A stretch of 39,737 nucleotides of DNA, from positions 1 through 39,737 of the forward strand of contig CAVPCY010000015.1 in NCBI GenBank assembly GCA_963702525.1. Direction: 5' to 3'. Numbering within the stretch: the first letter of the stretch is position 1; the number at the start of each line of letters is the position of its first letter. The notes beneath the pieces are model-generated. The model was not told the DNA's origin. It saw nothing but the letters and a program-made list of their open reading frames with translations, and did not search any database. A program made the position numbers and the translations under genes. The DNA is from CAVPCY01 sp963702525 (lineage in GTDB: Bacteria; Actinomycetota; Coriobacteriia; Anaerosomatales; PHET01). Shown in pieces: positions 1 to 8,220 of this stretch.

Positions 1-91
1 ACGATGGCTTCGCTGGCGTGGCCGACCTCGTCGTCGAGCGCTTCTTGAGCGTCGGACCCCCCGCCGCCCGCTCCCCACCGGGGAGGCCCCG
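1..91 (+). other. Left edge, possible 3' end of an upstream gene
   Basis: From base 3 one plus frame reads DGFAGVADLVVERFLS with codon use like the neighbouring genes, so it may be the C-terminus of a gene cut by the window edge. That frame stays open into moaA and has no convincing stop before it. Another frame stops at 46-48, so a frameshift may hide the true end. The family cannot be identified from so short a piece; a molybdenum-cofactor gene would fit the context, but that is a guess. Confidence 0.25.
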
Positions 92-1115
92 ATGGCGACT
101 GACGCACACGGCCGCCGCATCGACTACCTGCGGATATCGCTCACGGACCGCTGCAACCTGCGTTGCGTCTACTGCATGCCGCCCGACGGGGTGTCGTGGA
201 AGGACCCGTCTGAGATCCTCAGCTACGAGGAGATCGAGCGGTTCACGCGCATCGCCGTGCAAGAGGGCATCGGCAAGATCCGGCTGACCGGCGGCGAGCC
301 GCTGGTGCGCAAGGGCGTGCCGGGCTTCGTGCACCGGCTGCTGGATGACATCGGGGTGGAGAGCGTGGCGCTCACGACCAACGCCACGCTGCTGCCGCGC
401 TACGCCCGGTGAGCCCCGCGACGCCGGGCTCGAGCGCATCAACGTGAGTCTGGACTCCCTCGACGCCGAGGAGTACGCGCGCATCACCCGCGGCGGCAAG
501 CTCGAGGATGCGCTTGCCGGACTCGACGCCGCCTTCGAGGTGGGCTTCGACCCCGTGAAGCTCAACGTCGTCGTGGTCCGCTCGCTCAAGCAAGATCTGC
601 TCGGCTTCGCGAAGATGACGCTGGAGCGGCCTCTGCACGTGCGCTTCATCGAGTACATGCCGGTAGGTGAGGCCGAGGAGGGCGCCGGCTGCACCTCCGA
701 GATCGCGGGATGGACCCGCAATAACTCGGTGCCCAGCGAAGAGGTACTCGAGCGCCTCTCCGCGGACGGCGTCTCGGCGGGCTTGGGCGAGCTGGTGCCG
801 GTGCTCAGAGACGACGCTCCCGGCGGCTGGGGTCCCGCGCGCTACTACCGTTTCGCCGACTCGAAGGGCACGATCGGCGTCATCTCGCCGCTGTCGCACC
901 ACTTCTGCGCCGAGTGCAACCGGCTGCGTCTGACCGCCGACGGTCGGCTGCGGCCGTGCTTGTTCAGCGACAACGAGCTCGACGTGCGCACCGTGCTTCG
1001 CACCGGTACCGACGAGGATGTCCACGCCGTCGTGCGCGAGGCTCTGCGCATCAAGCCTGAGAACCACGCCGAGAGGGTAGGCACCTCTCGGCGTATGTCA
1101 CAGATCGGGGGCTAG
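92..1115 (+). CDS. moaA: GTP 3',8-cyclase MoaA (one frameshift near 410)
   Basis: MoaA is the radical-SAM enzyme that, with MoaC, converts GTP to cyclic pyranopterin monophosphate, the first step of molybdenum cofactor synthesis. The N-terminal cluster motif CNLRCVYC and the TGGEPL motif are present. The C-terminal cluster motif FCAECNRLRLTADGRLRPC and the family's C-terminal Gly-Gly (the protein ends QIGG) are also intact. The frame breaks at about 410: an apparent extra base creates a TGA at 410-412, and the conserved INVSLDSL segment resumes in the next frame. Removing one base gives about 340 residues, normal for the family. The gene is followed after 2 nt by moaC, so it leads or belongs to the Moco operon. 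Confidence 0.93.
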
Positions 1116-1117
1116 CG

Positions 1118-1617
1118 ATGGCCGACGAACTCACACACCTCGACGCGCGGGGGCACGCCCACATGGTGGATGTGGCCGGCAAGCCGGTCACGCACCGGCG
1201 GGCCGTCGCCGAGGCGTTCGTGAGCATGAAGCCCGAGACGCTTGACCTGATCGTCAGCGGCTCCGCGACAAAAGGCGACGTGCTCGCCGCGGCGCGCATC
1301 GCGGGCATCATGGCGGCCAAGCGCACGAGCGAGATCATCCCGCTGTGCCACCCGCTGTCGCTCACGCACGTGGGCGTCGAGCTAGCGGCCTCCGACGACT
1401 CGGCCCGGCCCGGCATCGCGATCGTCGCGACCGCCGAGACCGACGGCAAGACGAGCGCGTCGAAATGGAGGCACTCACGGCCGCCTCGGCAGCCGCGCTC
1501 ACCATCTACGACATGTGCAAGGCAGTCGACCGGGGGATGGTCATCTCGGACGTGCGCCTTGTATCCAAGGAAGGCGGCAAGTCGGGGACTTGGACGCGAG
1601 AGGAGGCATCGCGATGA
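1118..1617 (+). CDS. moaC: Cyclic pyranopterin monophosphate synthase MoaC (one frameshift near 1460)
   Basis: MoaC is the partner of MoaA and makes cyclic pyranopterin monophosphate. The family signatures MVDVAGKPVTHRRAVA, the CHPL motif and, after the break, EMEALTAASAAALTIYDMCK with its active-site residues are all present. One base appears to be missing near 1460 (context aagacgagcgcgtcgaaat). Adding one base gives about 166 residues, the usual length. The stop TGA at 1615-1617 overlaps the ATG of the next gene (ATGA), which indicates translational coupling. Without the correction the frame reads on for 509 codons and falsely joins moaC, the MOSC gene and mogA. Confidence 0.92.
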
Positions 1618-2181
1618 CAATTTGCCCACGGGCCGCACGGGCCGCGTCGTATCCGTGAACCTCTCGGAGCGAAAGACGATGCGCAAACAACGTTACGACC
1701 GAGGCACGCTCGTGCTCGACCGCGGATTCGCCGACGACGCGCATGCCGGCGACTGGCACCGCCAGGTCTCGCTGCTCGCTCAGGAGTCGATCGACGAGAT
1801 GATCGCGAAGGGCCTCGACGTGGGGCCCGGGGACTTCGCCGAGAACATCACCACCGAGGGTGTCGACGTCATGACGCTGCCGGTGGGCTCGATCGTGCAC
1901 GTGGGTGGCGAGGTCGTCCTCGAGATCAGCCAGATCGGCAAGGTCTGCCACGACAAGTGCGCGATCTACTACCAGGCCGGCGACTGCGTGATGCCGCGCG
2001 AGGGCGTGTTCGCGGTGGTTAGGCAGGCCGGCGACGTGGCAGTGGGGGATACCGTCGAGATCGTCGCGCTGGGTGACGGACCTGCGAGCGCTCGCCGGAG
2101 GAGTCGCTGGCCGATGAGGAATCTGTGCGCGCGGCGAACGAGTGTCGCAAGCTCGAGAAGGCGGGCAGCGTCGATGGCTGA
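1614..2181 (+). CDS. MOSC-domain protein (two frameshifts)
   Basis: MOSC domains are beta-barrel domains related to the C-terminus of molybdenum cofactor sulfurase and are thought to handle sulfur or pterin cofactors. The core is clear: RVVSVNLSERKTMRKQ, then GDFAENITTEGVDV, then the conserved cysteine region GKVCHDKCAIY. The start ATG at 1614 overlaps the moaC stop, but the core lies one frame away from it, so one base seems missing in the first 40 bases. A second shift near 2090 is needed to reach the C-terminal ESVRAANECRKLEKAG and the TGA at 2179-2181. That end overlaps the mogA start by 8 bases. With both corrections the protein is about 189 residues. Such genes commonly sit between moaC and mogA in anaerobes. 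Confidence 0.8.
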
Positions 2182-2647
2182 GCTAAGCATCGGGGTGCTG
2201 ACCTGCTCGGACACGCGCAAGGAGGCGCAGGACACCGCCGGGCGTGCGCTGGCCGGGATCATCGCCGAGCGCGGCTGGACGGTGGAGGCTTACGAGGTCT
2301 GCCCGGACGAGTGCGGCAGCATCGAGGCTGCGATCGTCGCGATGGCCGAGGCCGGCGTCGACGTGGTCCTCACGTGCGGCGGTACCGGGCTAGGTCCGCG
2401 CGACGTGACGCCGGAAGCCACGCTCGCCGTGTGCGACCGGCAGGTCGCCGGGATCGCAGAGCACATGCGCGCGGAGTCGCTCAAGGTCACGGGTCGCGCG
2501 ATGCTCTCCCGCGCAACGGCCGCTGCTCGCGGGCGGACGCTCGTGGTGAACCTGCCCGGCTCCGAGAAGGCCGCGCGCGAGTGCTTCGGCTTCGTGGCCG
2601 ATCAGTTCGAGCACGCCGTCGAGATGATGCGCGGCGGGGGCCACTAG
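2174..2647 (+). CDS. mogA: Molybdopterin adenylyltransferase, MogA/MoaB family
   Basis: The protein has 157 residues, the full family length and uninterrupted. It begins ELSIGVLTCSDTR and contains the diagnostic molybdopterin-binding loop TCGGTGLGPRDVTPEAT, followed near the end by VVNLPGSEKAARECF. The family adenylylates molybdopterin before molybdenum insertion. The ATG at 2174 lies within the 3' end of the MOSC gene, so the two are probably translated together. MogA and MoaB cannot be separated reliably by sequence alone. The moaE, moaD and moeA genes needed to complete the pathway are not in this window. Confidence 0.92.
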   Translation: MAELSIGVLTCSDTRKEAQDTAGRALAGIIAERGWTVEAYEVCPDECGSIEAAIVAMAEAGVDVVLTCGGTGLGPRDVTPEATLAVCDRQVAGIAEHMRAESLKVTGRAMLSRATAAARGRTLVVNLPGSEKAARECFGFVADQFEHAVEMMRGGGH

Positions 2648-2651
2648 CCAC

Positions 2652-3872
2652 ATGGCGGCGACTCCTCACACCGGCACTCCGGAAGGAGGCACCGACGCGG
2701 CACGCACGGTCTACTTCGACCACGCGGCGACGTCGTGGCCCAAGGCGCCCGGTGTCGCCGACGCGATGACGCACGCGCTGGCCGAACTGGGTGGCAACCC
2801 GGGGCGTGGCGCGTACCGGATGGCCGTCGACACGGAGCGGTCCATCAACAGCGTGCGCAGGGATGTGGCGGCGTTCCTCGGCGTGGCCGAGCCGACGGAT
2901 CTGGTCTTTCAGCCGGGCTGCACGCAGGCGCTCAACCTCGCGCTGTTCGGGCTGATCGCACCGGGCGACAGAGTGGTCGCGTGCCCGGCCGAGCACAACG
3001 CCGTCGCGCGTCCTCTCAACGTGTTGTCGCAGCGCGGCGTCGAGGTGGTGCTCGCCCAGACCGATGATGCGGGTTTCGTCGAGCTCGAATCGGTGGAGGC
3101 GCTTGTCGCCGAGGCTCCGACGCGGGCGGTCGTCTGCCAGCATGCGGGAAACGTCACCGGCGCCATCCAGCCGATCGCCGACCTCGCCGACATCGCGCAC
3201 GAGCACGGCGCACTCATAATCGTTGACGGCGCGCAGGCCGGGGGGCACATCCCGGTCGATCTCGCAGCGCTGTCGGTCGACGTCTGGGCCTGCTCGGGAC
3301 ATAAAGGGCTGCTCGGCCCGCAAGGGGTGGGGCTGCTCTACCTCGCGCCGGCGTGTGAGCCCGACGAGCTCGTCTTCGGCGGTACGGGGCAGGGTGAGAG
3401 CGAGCTGCCGATCGGCCCCAAGCATCGTCCCGACCGCTACGAGGCGGGTACTCCCAACGTGCCGGGGATCGCGGGGCTGGGCGCGGCCGTTCGCTGGCTG
3501 GCAGGCCACGCGGACGCGCAGCGGGCACACGAGGCGGCACTCATGCGGCGGCTGGTCGACGGGATCGCCTCGCTGGACGGATACCGTATGCTGGGGCCCG
3601 GTCCCGAGGAGCCGCGAGTACCGGTCGTCTCGGTCGTGCACGAGGTCGCCCCCGCCGATCAGCTCGCTTTCGCGCTTGATCGGCGCTATGGCGTTGCTGT
3701 GCGTTCGGGGCTGCACTGCGCCCCCTGGGCACACCGTTCACTCGGAACGCTCGACGCCGGCGCGCTGCGCTTGAGCGTCGGGTACGGTCTGACCCAGGAC
3801 GACGTCGATCTCGTAGTCGAGGCACTGGGTGTTCTCGGTAGTGAGTTATCGCGCTCTGAGCAGGGGCGATAG
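2652..3872 (+). CDS. Cysteine desulfurase family protein (class V aminotransferase fold)
   Basis: This is a 406-residue PLP enzyme that removes sulfur from cysteine and passes it on as a persulfide. It opens with YFDHAATSWPKAPGV, typical of the cysteine-desulfurase subgroup distinct from classic IscS and SufS. The PLP-binding Asp/His region is VDGAQAGGHIPVD, the Schiff-base lysine is in CSGHKG, and the catalytic cysteine is in RSGLHCAPWAH. The reading frame is intact. It starts 4 nt after mogA and shares its direction, so it is probably the last gene of the Moco operon. It could supply sulfur to MoaD or to sulfurated molybdoenzymes; that role is inferred from position only. Confidence 0.88.
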   Translation: MAATPHTGTPEGGTDAARTVYFDHAATSWPKAPGVADAMTHALAELGGNPGRGAYRMAVDTERSINSVRRDVAAFLGVAEPTDLVFQPGCTQALNLALFGLIAPGDRVVACPAEHNAVARPLNVLSQRGVEVVLAQTDDAGFVELESVEALVAEAPTRAVVCQHAGNVTGAIQPIADLADIAHEHGALIIVDGAQAGGHIPVDLAALSVDVWACSGHKGLLGPQGVGLLYLAPACEPDELVFGGTGQGESELPIGPKHRPDRYEAGTPNVPGIAGLGAAVRWLAGHADAQRAHEAALMRRLVDGIASLDGYRMLGPGPEEPRVPVVSVVHEVAPADQLAFALDRRYGVAVRSGLHCAPWAHRSLGTLDAGALRLSVGYGLTQDDVDLVVEALGVLGSELSRSEQGR

Positions 3873-3954
3873 GTGTGGTGCGCGTGCGCGAGCGGCACTA
3901 TCCGCAGCACGAGGCTCCCGACGAACTGGGCTCTTAGCCAGGTCGCTTCCTCGC

Positions 3955-5010
3955 CTACTCCGCCCACTCCAGCACCTGCAGGGCGCGCAGCGTAAGCCAC
4001 TTGCTCGGCTTGCCCTTGGCTTCGACGTTCGCGCGCATCTTGCCGTTGAAGCTGTTTCGCATCGTCCAGCGCATCTGCGCATCGGCTGCCGAGCGAACAA
4101 CCTCGATCGCGGCCCGGTACTCAGCACGCGGCTTCTCGCCGACGCCCATCAGCGCCGCGAGCCCCTCGAGTGCGTCCGAGTTGTACGACAGCGGGAAGCC
4201 GAAGCGCATCCACCCCGGCTTGTCGCCGTATGTGAGCGGCGAGTGCTCGGCGACGAATCGCTCGCGTCCCGCCGCACGCTCCGGGGCCGGCAGCGGCCAG
4301 ACCTCGGCCTGGAACCGCTTGAACTCCTCGGGGAGCGAACGGTAGATCTCCTTGTCGCGCAGCGCCTCGACGCATGCGTCCTTCAGAGCTTGGGTGCCGT
4401 CAGGCCACAGCCCGCTCGGCACCTCGCCCAGGAACAGCAGCACCTTGGGCGCGAGCATGTGGCAGTAGCCGTTCAGCGTGTAGGGCTGCATGTCCGAGCA
4501 GCCCAGGAAGCCGAGGTGCTCGTAGCCCTCGGCGATGGAGTGCACCGCAGCGACGATCCGCTCGTCTCGCGCCCAGCCCATGCGGGCGAGCCCGCGGCCG
4601 ACGTTGGCGGTGAGGCATGGCATCTCGTAGGCGGCCTTGGGATTGGCGCTCCAGCCACCGTTGGGCTTCTGGCGTGAGAAGGCATAGTCGGCGGCCCGCT
4701 GCACGCGCTCGTCCGCGCCGTCGGCCCACAGCTCTCCCAAGAACACGATCTGCCACAGCGATCCGCCGTACTTCTGGTAGTCGCGCTGCGGTTCGTCCCA
4801 CGACCCGTCATCGCGCTGCTGGCGCAGTATCTCGGCGACTGGCGCGTAGTCGTTGCGGCGTGCCCAGTGCTTCTCGGCGGCTGCGTCATCGGGTTCGCCG
4901 AGCAGAGTGCGGCGCGCGAGGACGGCTACGGCCGGGTTCTCCGGCTCGAGCAGCCACTCGAGGGTCTCGGCGGGGACTTGGGTCAGGATGCGCGCTGTTG
5001 TGGCTGGCAT
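3955..5010 (-). CDS. Prenyltransferase/squalene-oxidase-like repeat protein
   Basis: The protein has about 351 residues and appears all-helical. It contains repeats of the QW/toroid type, including RQQRDDGSWDEPQRDYQKYGG and SRQKPNGGWSANPKAAYEMPC with conserved DGSW, NGGW and CLTANV elements. This resembles the alpha/alpha-barrel fold of squalene cyclases and prenyltransferases, but the usual cyclase acid motif is not evident and there is no membrane segment. Related proteins are sometimes mislabelled as nitrogen-fixation proteins; nothing here supports that. I chose ATG 5010 over the upstream GTG at 5019 because a GGAGGT site sits 7 nt before the ATG and the GTG lies beside that site. The gene is divergent from the ATP-grasp gene. 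Substrate unknown. Confidence 0.7.
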   Translation of the reverse strand: MPATTARILTQVPAETLEWLLEPENPAVAVLARRTLLGEPDDAAAEKHWARRNDYAPVAEILRQQRDDGSWDEPQRDYQKYGGSLWQIVFLGELWADGADERVQRAADYAFSRQKPNGGWSANPKAAYEMPCLTANVGRGLARMGWARDERIVAAVHSIAEGYEHLGFLGCSDMQPYTLNGYCHMLAPKVLLFLGEVPSGLWPDGTQALKDACVEALRDKEIYRSLPEEFKRFQAEVWPLPAPERAAGRERFVAEHSPLTYGDKPGWMRFGFPLSYNSDALEGLAALMGVGEKPRAEYRAAIEVVRSAADAQMRWTMRNSFNGKMRANVEAKGKPSKWLTLRALQVLEWAE

Positions 5011-5101
5011 CGCGCTCACCTCCGAGTGAGTCTGTACCCGCGGGCGCCTGCGCCTCAGCTATCCTATGCGAGCCCGTTTCCGCACACCCCCGGAGTCGCC
5101 T

Positions 5102-6265
5102 GTGTTCATTCTCGAAGAGCCTTACGTCTCAGACCTGCTTGCCGACACTGTCGCCGAGCTCGGTGTGCCGGTGCTCGATACGCCGATGGCGCGCCGCAGC
5201 CTCGATCGCGGCGTTCGGCTGTCCCCCGACGCCGAGTTCGCCAAGGCTGCCGCTAGGCCCGAGGCGAGGATGTACTCGAACTCCGAGAACGCGATCGGCT
5301 GGATCGCCGAGCACATGGCCGGCACCGACCTGCCTCGCATGGTGGGGCTGTTCAAGGACAAGGTCGCGTTTCGCGAGATGGTCGCCGACCTCTACCCCGA
5401 CTACCGTTTCTGTGGACTGAGCACGGAGGAGCTTCGCGCCTTCGACCCGAGCGCCCTTCGCGCGCCCTTCGTGGTCAAGCCGGCGGTCGGCTTCTTCAGC
5501 ATGGGCGTGCACGTGGTCGAGTCGTCCGTGGCGTGGTCCGGCGTTGTGGATGAGATCGAGCATGAGGTCGAGGCGTTCGCCGCGATCTACCCCGACCAGG
5601 TTCTGGGGTTGGACCGCTTCGTGGTCGAAGAGGTCATCCAGGGCGAGGAGTTCGCCGTCGACGCGTACTTCGACCAGAACGGCCGCCCGGTGCTGGTCAA
5701 CGTCTACGCGCACCTGTTCGCCTCGGAGGACGACGTGAGCGACCGCGTCTATCTCACCAACCCCGAGACGGTCGAGCGCCTGGGCCCACCCGCGATGGCA
5801 CTGCTTGCCGAGCTGGGTGGCCGAGCCGGACTGCACGACTTCCCGGTTCACGCCGAGCTGCGCATCGACGCGAGCGGTCACGTCGCACCGATCGAGATCA
5901 ACCCGATGCGCTTCGGCGGGTGGTGCGCGACCGACCTCGCGCACTTCGCGTACGGCGTGAACCCGTACCGCTGCTACCTGCGCGGTGAGTGCCCGGATTG
6001 GGAGCGCATCGCCGGGACGGCGGCAGGCCGCACCACCGCGCTCATCGTCGCCGACCTGCCCAGCTCGGTCGACCTGAAGGCCATCGAGTCGGTCGACTAC
6101 GAGCGGTTCGGGGCGCGCTTCAGCGCTGTACTCGACCTGCGGCCCACCGACTTCAGCCGCTACCCCGTCTTCGCGTTCACCTTCGTCGAGGTGCCCACGT
6201 CGGATCAATCGGAGCTGCACGCCGTGCTCGGTTGCGACCTGCGAGAGTACCTGCGCATGCGCTAG
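5102..6265 (+). CDS. ATP-grasp domain protein
   Basis: This is a roughly 387-residue enzyme of the ATP-grasp superfamily, which ligates a carboxylate to an amine or thiol through an acyl-phosphate. Supporting elements are the ATP-binding lysine region FVVKPAVGFFSMGVH, the strand FVVEEVIQGEEFAVDAY, and the metal-binding segment APIEINPMRFGGW near residue 275. The GTG start at 5102 (FILEEPYVSD) is preferred, with GGAG about 8 nt upstream; an ATG at 5066 in frame would add 12 atypical residues. The substrate cannot be told from sequence. It is transcribed away from the toroid-repeat gene, and a hairpin follows its stop. Confidence 0.78.
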   Translation: MFILEEPYVSDLLADTVAELGVPVLDTPMARRSLDRGVRLSPDAEFAKAAARPEARMYSNSENAIGWIAEHMAGTDLPRMVGLFKDKVAFREMVADLYPDYRFCGLSTEELRAFDPSALRAPFVVKPAVGFFSMGVHVVESSVAWSGVVDEIEHEVEAFAAIYPDQVLGLDRFVVEEVIQGEEFAVDAYFDQNGRPVLVNVYAHLFASEDDVSDRVYLTNPETVERLGPPAMALLAELGGRAGLHDFPVHAELRIDASGHVAPIEINPMRFGGWCATDLAHFAYGVNPYRCYLRGECPDWERIAGTAAGRTTALIVADLPSSVDLKAIESVDYERFGARFSAVLDLRPTDFSRYPVFAFTFVEVPTSDQSELHAVLGCDLREYLRMR

Positions 6266-6311
6266 GGTCCCCGCCCACGCGTCCGCCGCCACCGCCCGGC
6301 CGCTCCTCCCC

Positions 6312-6328
6312 CCGCCGCCCGGCGGCGG
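6312..6328. terminator. Candidate bidirectional terminator hairpin
   Basis: The sequence ccgccgcc-c-ggcggcgg is a perfect 8-bp inverted repeat with a minimal loop. It sits between the convergent ATP-grasp gene (stop 6265) and HAAS/RDD gene (stop 6344). There is no T-run, so intrinsic termination is plausible but not proven. Confidence 0.45.
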
Positions 6329-6343
6329 TTCACCAGGGCTGCA

Positions 6344-7402
6344 CTACCTCTGGATCTTGGCGACCTTGTAGGTTGTGACGTACGTCGACGACGACTCCTG
6401 AGACTCCTCGCGGACGAGCGTGAGCACGACCGTCCGCGTCGGCCTGTTGGGTATGTACTCCCTCATTTCCCACACGTTCTCGTCCACACTCTGACCCAAG
6501 TCGACCCTGGCCACGTCGTCTGCCTCAGCACGCGCCGCAAGGGCGGCAACATCGGGCGCCGCCTCGGGGGTCGCTAGCTCCTGAGCACCGGCGACGTCAC
6601 CTTCAAGCACCTTGTCGTAGAACGACTTCAGCACGGGTTCGGCACGAGTCAGGTCGGTGTAGGAGTCCACCGACTGGCGTACGGAGTCCCACGGCTGCAG
6701 GAAGGAGCCTGCGGCGAAGGTCACGTAGTAGAAGGCCGCGAACGCCACGATCACTCCGAGCGCCCCGATGGGGGCGACGAGGTACCACTTGGGTCGTGCG
6801 ACGATGCGAGCGGGTGTGCTGTCAGCGAGATCCGCAGTCTTCACGATGGCGGTCTTCTCGGCGACGCTCAGCCGAGAAAGCCCGGCCATGCGCATACCAA
6901 TGCTCACGCTACGCCTGCGAAGCGCCAGCCAGTAGAAGACCCCCCACGTCACGGCGGCCAAGGTGCCGACCACGGCCCACCATGGCAGCCCCATCTGTTG
7001 GTAGCCGTAGGTGTTCTCAAGGTACGCGACGTCGGCCGGGCCCATGAGGATGCGGTCGACCACCAGCGAGATGAGAATCATCCAGATGGGGAAGACCACG
7101 AGCGGGCCCCAGCCGATCACGAAATCGGCAACCCACGACGCCGTGCGTCGTCCACGACCGGCCGGCGGTACGGGGGATTCAGTGTCCAGGCGCAGCCGCC
7201 GAGTCACGATGTCGGCCGCGAAGACACTCGGGTCGCCGAAGGAGGCGACCGCCTCGGTGGGCGAGCGGCCCTCCGCAGTCTCCTCGGCGAGGTGCGAGCG
7301 CACCTCCTCAAGGATGTCGTCGACATCGGGCCGCGGCAGTCCGGAGAGCGCCCGCCGCAACTTCCGCTCGAGCTCGCGGATGGGATCGGATTTCGCACCC
7401 AT
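6344..7402 (-). CDS. HAAS-domain and RDD-like membrane protein
   Basis: The protein has about 352 residues. Residues 1-70 form a soluble helical HAAS-type domain (RELERKLRRALSGLPR, then EEVRSHLAEETAEGRSPTEA and FGDPSVFAADI), a module usually encoded beside PadR regulators. Two hydrophobic segments follow, then RRRSVSIGMRMAGL, the arginine-rich signature of RDD-family membrane proteins. A further membrane span lies near residue 230, and the C-terminal 110 residues look extracytoplasmic, with an NTF2- or lumazine-like TDLTRAEPVLKSFYDKVLEG segment. ATG 7402 shares its A with the TGA of the upstream gene (TGATG), a strong coupling sign, so I prefer it to GTG 7408. It is the third gene of a PadR operon. 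Function unknown. Confidence 0.72.
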   Translation of the reverse strand: MGAKSDPIRELERKLRRALSGLPRPDVDDILEEVRSHLAEETAEGRSPTEAVASFGDPSVFAADIVTRRLRLDTESPVPPAGRGRRTASWVADFVIGWGPLVVFPIWMILISLVVDRILMGPADVAYLENTYGYQQMGLPWWAVVGTLAAVTWGVFYWLALRRRSVSIGMRMAGLSRLSVAEKTAIVKTADLADSTPARIVARPKWYLVAPIGALGVIVAFAAFYYVTFAAGSFLQPWDSVRQSVDSYTDLTRAEPVLKSFYDKVLEGDVAGAQELATPEAAPDVAALAARAEADDVARVDLGQSVDENVWEMREYIPNRPTRTVVLTLVREESQESSSTYVTTYKVAKIQR

Positions 7403-7788
7403 CACCACTCACCCACCTTCATCGAACCAACGATACGAGCGTCGCCGCCTCCCCAGTCCATGACGAGCGCGCGAACGTCTCGGCCATCGGAGTCGCGCCA
7501 GTAGTAGACGCCCGCGATCGGCCCGTCGGTGTTCTCGAAGCCCGGTCCGCTGTAGAGCGGCTCGCCCAGGCGCTTCACGGCAACCGTGTAGCTCGCATCG
7601 GCGGGGACGGCCTGGTAGTCAGTGATGCTTCGCGCCGAGGCGAGCTTGGAGCTCCACATCGTCCACGACCATGCGTAGGGCAAGAAGCGCAGCGACACCA
7701 CCATAAGGACAGGTATCGCCAGCATCGCGATAGCGAGAATCACCCAGCGTCGGTTGCTGCGACGCGCGTCGGCCTCAGTCCAGCTCAT
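7402..7788 (-). CDS. Small membrane-anchored protein of unknown function
   Basis: The protein has 128 residues. One hydrophobic segment (about residues 14-36, WVILAIAMLAIPVLMVVSL) follows a basic N-terminus, so the remaining 90 residues are probably outside the membrane. That domain includes YTVAVKRLGEPLYSGPGFEN and GVYYWRDSDGRDVRALVMDW. I do not recognise a family. Its start lies 14 nt inside the padR gene and its stop overlaps the start of the HAAS/RDD gene, so the three are co-translated and likely work together in an envelope function controlled by PadR. Confidence 0.65.
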   Translation of the reverse strand: MSWTEADARRSNRRWVILAIAMLAIPVLMVVSLRFLPYAWSWTMWSSKLASARSITDYQAVPADASYTVAVKRLGEPLYSGPGFENTDGPIAGVYYWRDSDGRDVRALVMDWGGGDARIVGSMKVGEW

Positions 7789-8152
7789 CGCGTTCTCCCC
7801 CCAGTCCGCGGATCGCCTCGTCGATCCGATTCCACTCCCTGATCGCCTGGCCGAGAAAGCGTCTGCCGTTCTCGGTCACGGAGTAGTACTTGCGTGGATT
7901 GCCCGTCTCGGCGCTGTGCCACGCCGAGGACAGCAGACCGTTCGCTTCGAGCCGGCGCAGAACCGGATAGACGGTTCCTTCTCCGGCGACGAAGTCACCA
8001 AGCTCCTCGAGTCTCCTCACGATGGCATAGCCGTAGAGCGGTTCCTCGGTCAGCAGCTGCAATATCAGCACCTGCACGACGCCCTTACGCAGTTGCGCGT
8101 TCCAGCTGTCCAAGTCGAAATCCACAGGTGCCCCCATGGTATGCATCGCCAA
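7775..8152 (-). CDS. PadR-family transcriptional regulator
   Basis: PadR proteins are winged-helix repressors. Typical sequence is present: RKGVVQVLILQLLTEEPLYGYAIVRRL, then EGTVYPVLRRLEANGLLSS, then GNPRKYYSVTENGRRFL. The 125 residues match the short subfamily, with one C-terminal helix for dimerisation. The first possible start is TTG 8152; ATG 8146 or 8137 would give shorter versions, and none has a clear ribosome-binding site. It heads a three-gene operon with an anchored protein and a HAAS/RDD membrane protein, the usual PadR arrangement, and probably represses its own operon through the inverted repeat just upstream. The inducing signal is unknown. Confidence 0.9.
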   Translation of the reverse strand: MAMHTMGAPVDFDLDSWNAQLRKGVVQVLILQLLTEEPLYGYAIVRRLEELGDFVAGEGTVYPVLRRLEANGLLSSAWHSAETGNPRKYYSVTENGRRFLGQAIREWNRIDEAIRGLGGERDELD

Positions 8153-8154
8153 CC

Positions 8155-8171
8155 ACTGTGTAACGTACAGT
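8155..8171. promoter_or_regulatory. Candidate PadR operator
   Basis: ACTGT-N7-ACAGT is a perfect inverted repeat located immediately upstream of the padR start region. PadR proteins bind short dyads at their own promoters, so autoregulation is the likely role. The assignment is inferred from position and symmetry. Confidence 0.5.
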
Positions 8172-8220
8172 ACCCGATTCCAGGCGGATTCTCACGTGGG
8201 TTTTGGGGGTTGAGCGGCTG

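Noticed and set aside
1118..2647. A 509-codon open frame that looks like a MoaC-MOSC-MogA fusion
   Set aside because: The C-terminus of MoaC, the start of the MOSC gene (ATGA overlap) and its C-terminus are conserved in other frames, so the continuous frame is produced by several indels rather than by a real fusion.
2487..3734. A 415-codon minus-strand open frame opposite the desulfurase
   Set aside because: The plus strand has full cysteine-desulfurase motifs; the antisense protein has the charged, repetitive composition of a shadow.
3873..3954. A 20-codon frame after the desulfurase gene
   Set aside because: Too short, with no independent ribosome-binding site or recognisable sequence; it runs toward the convergent gene end.
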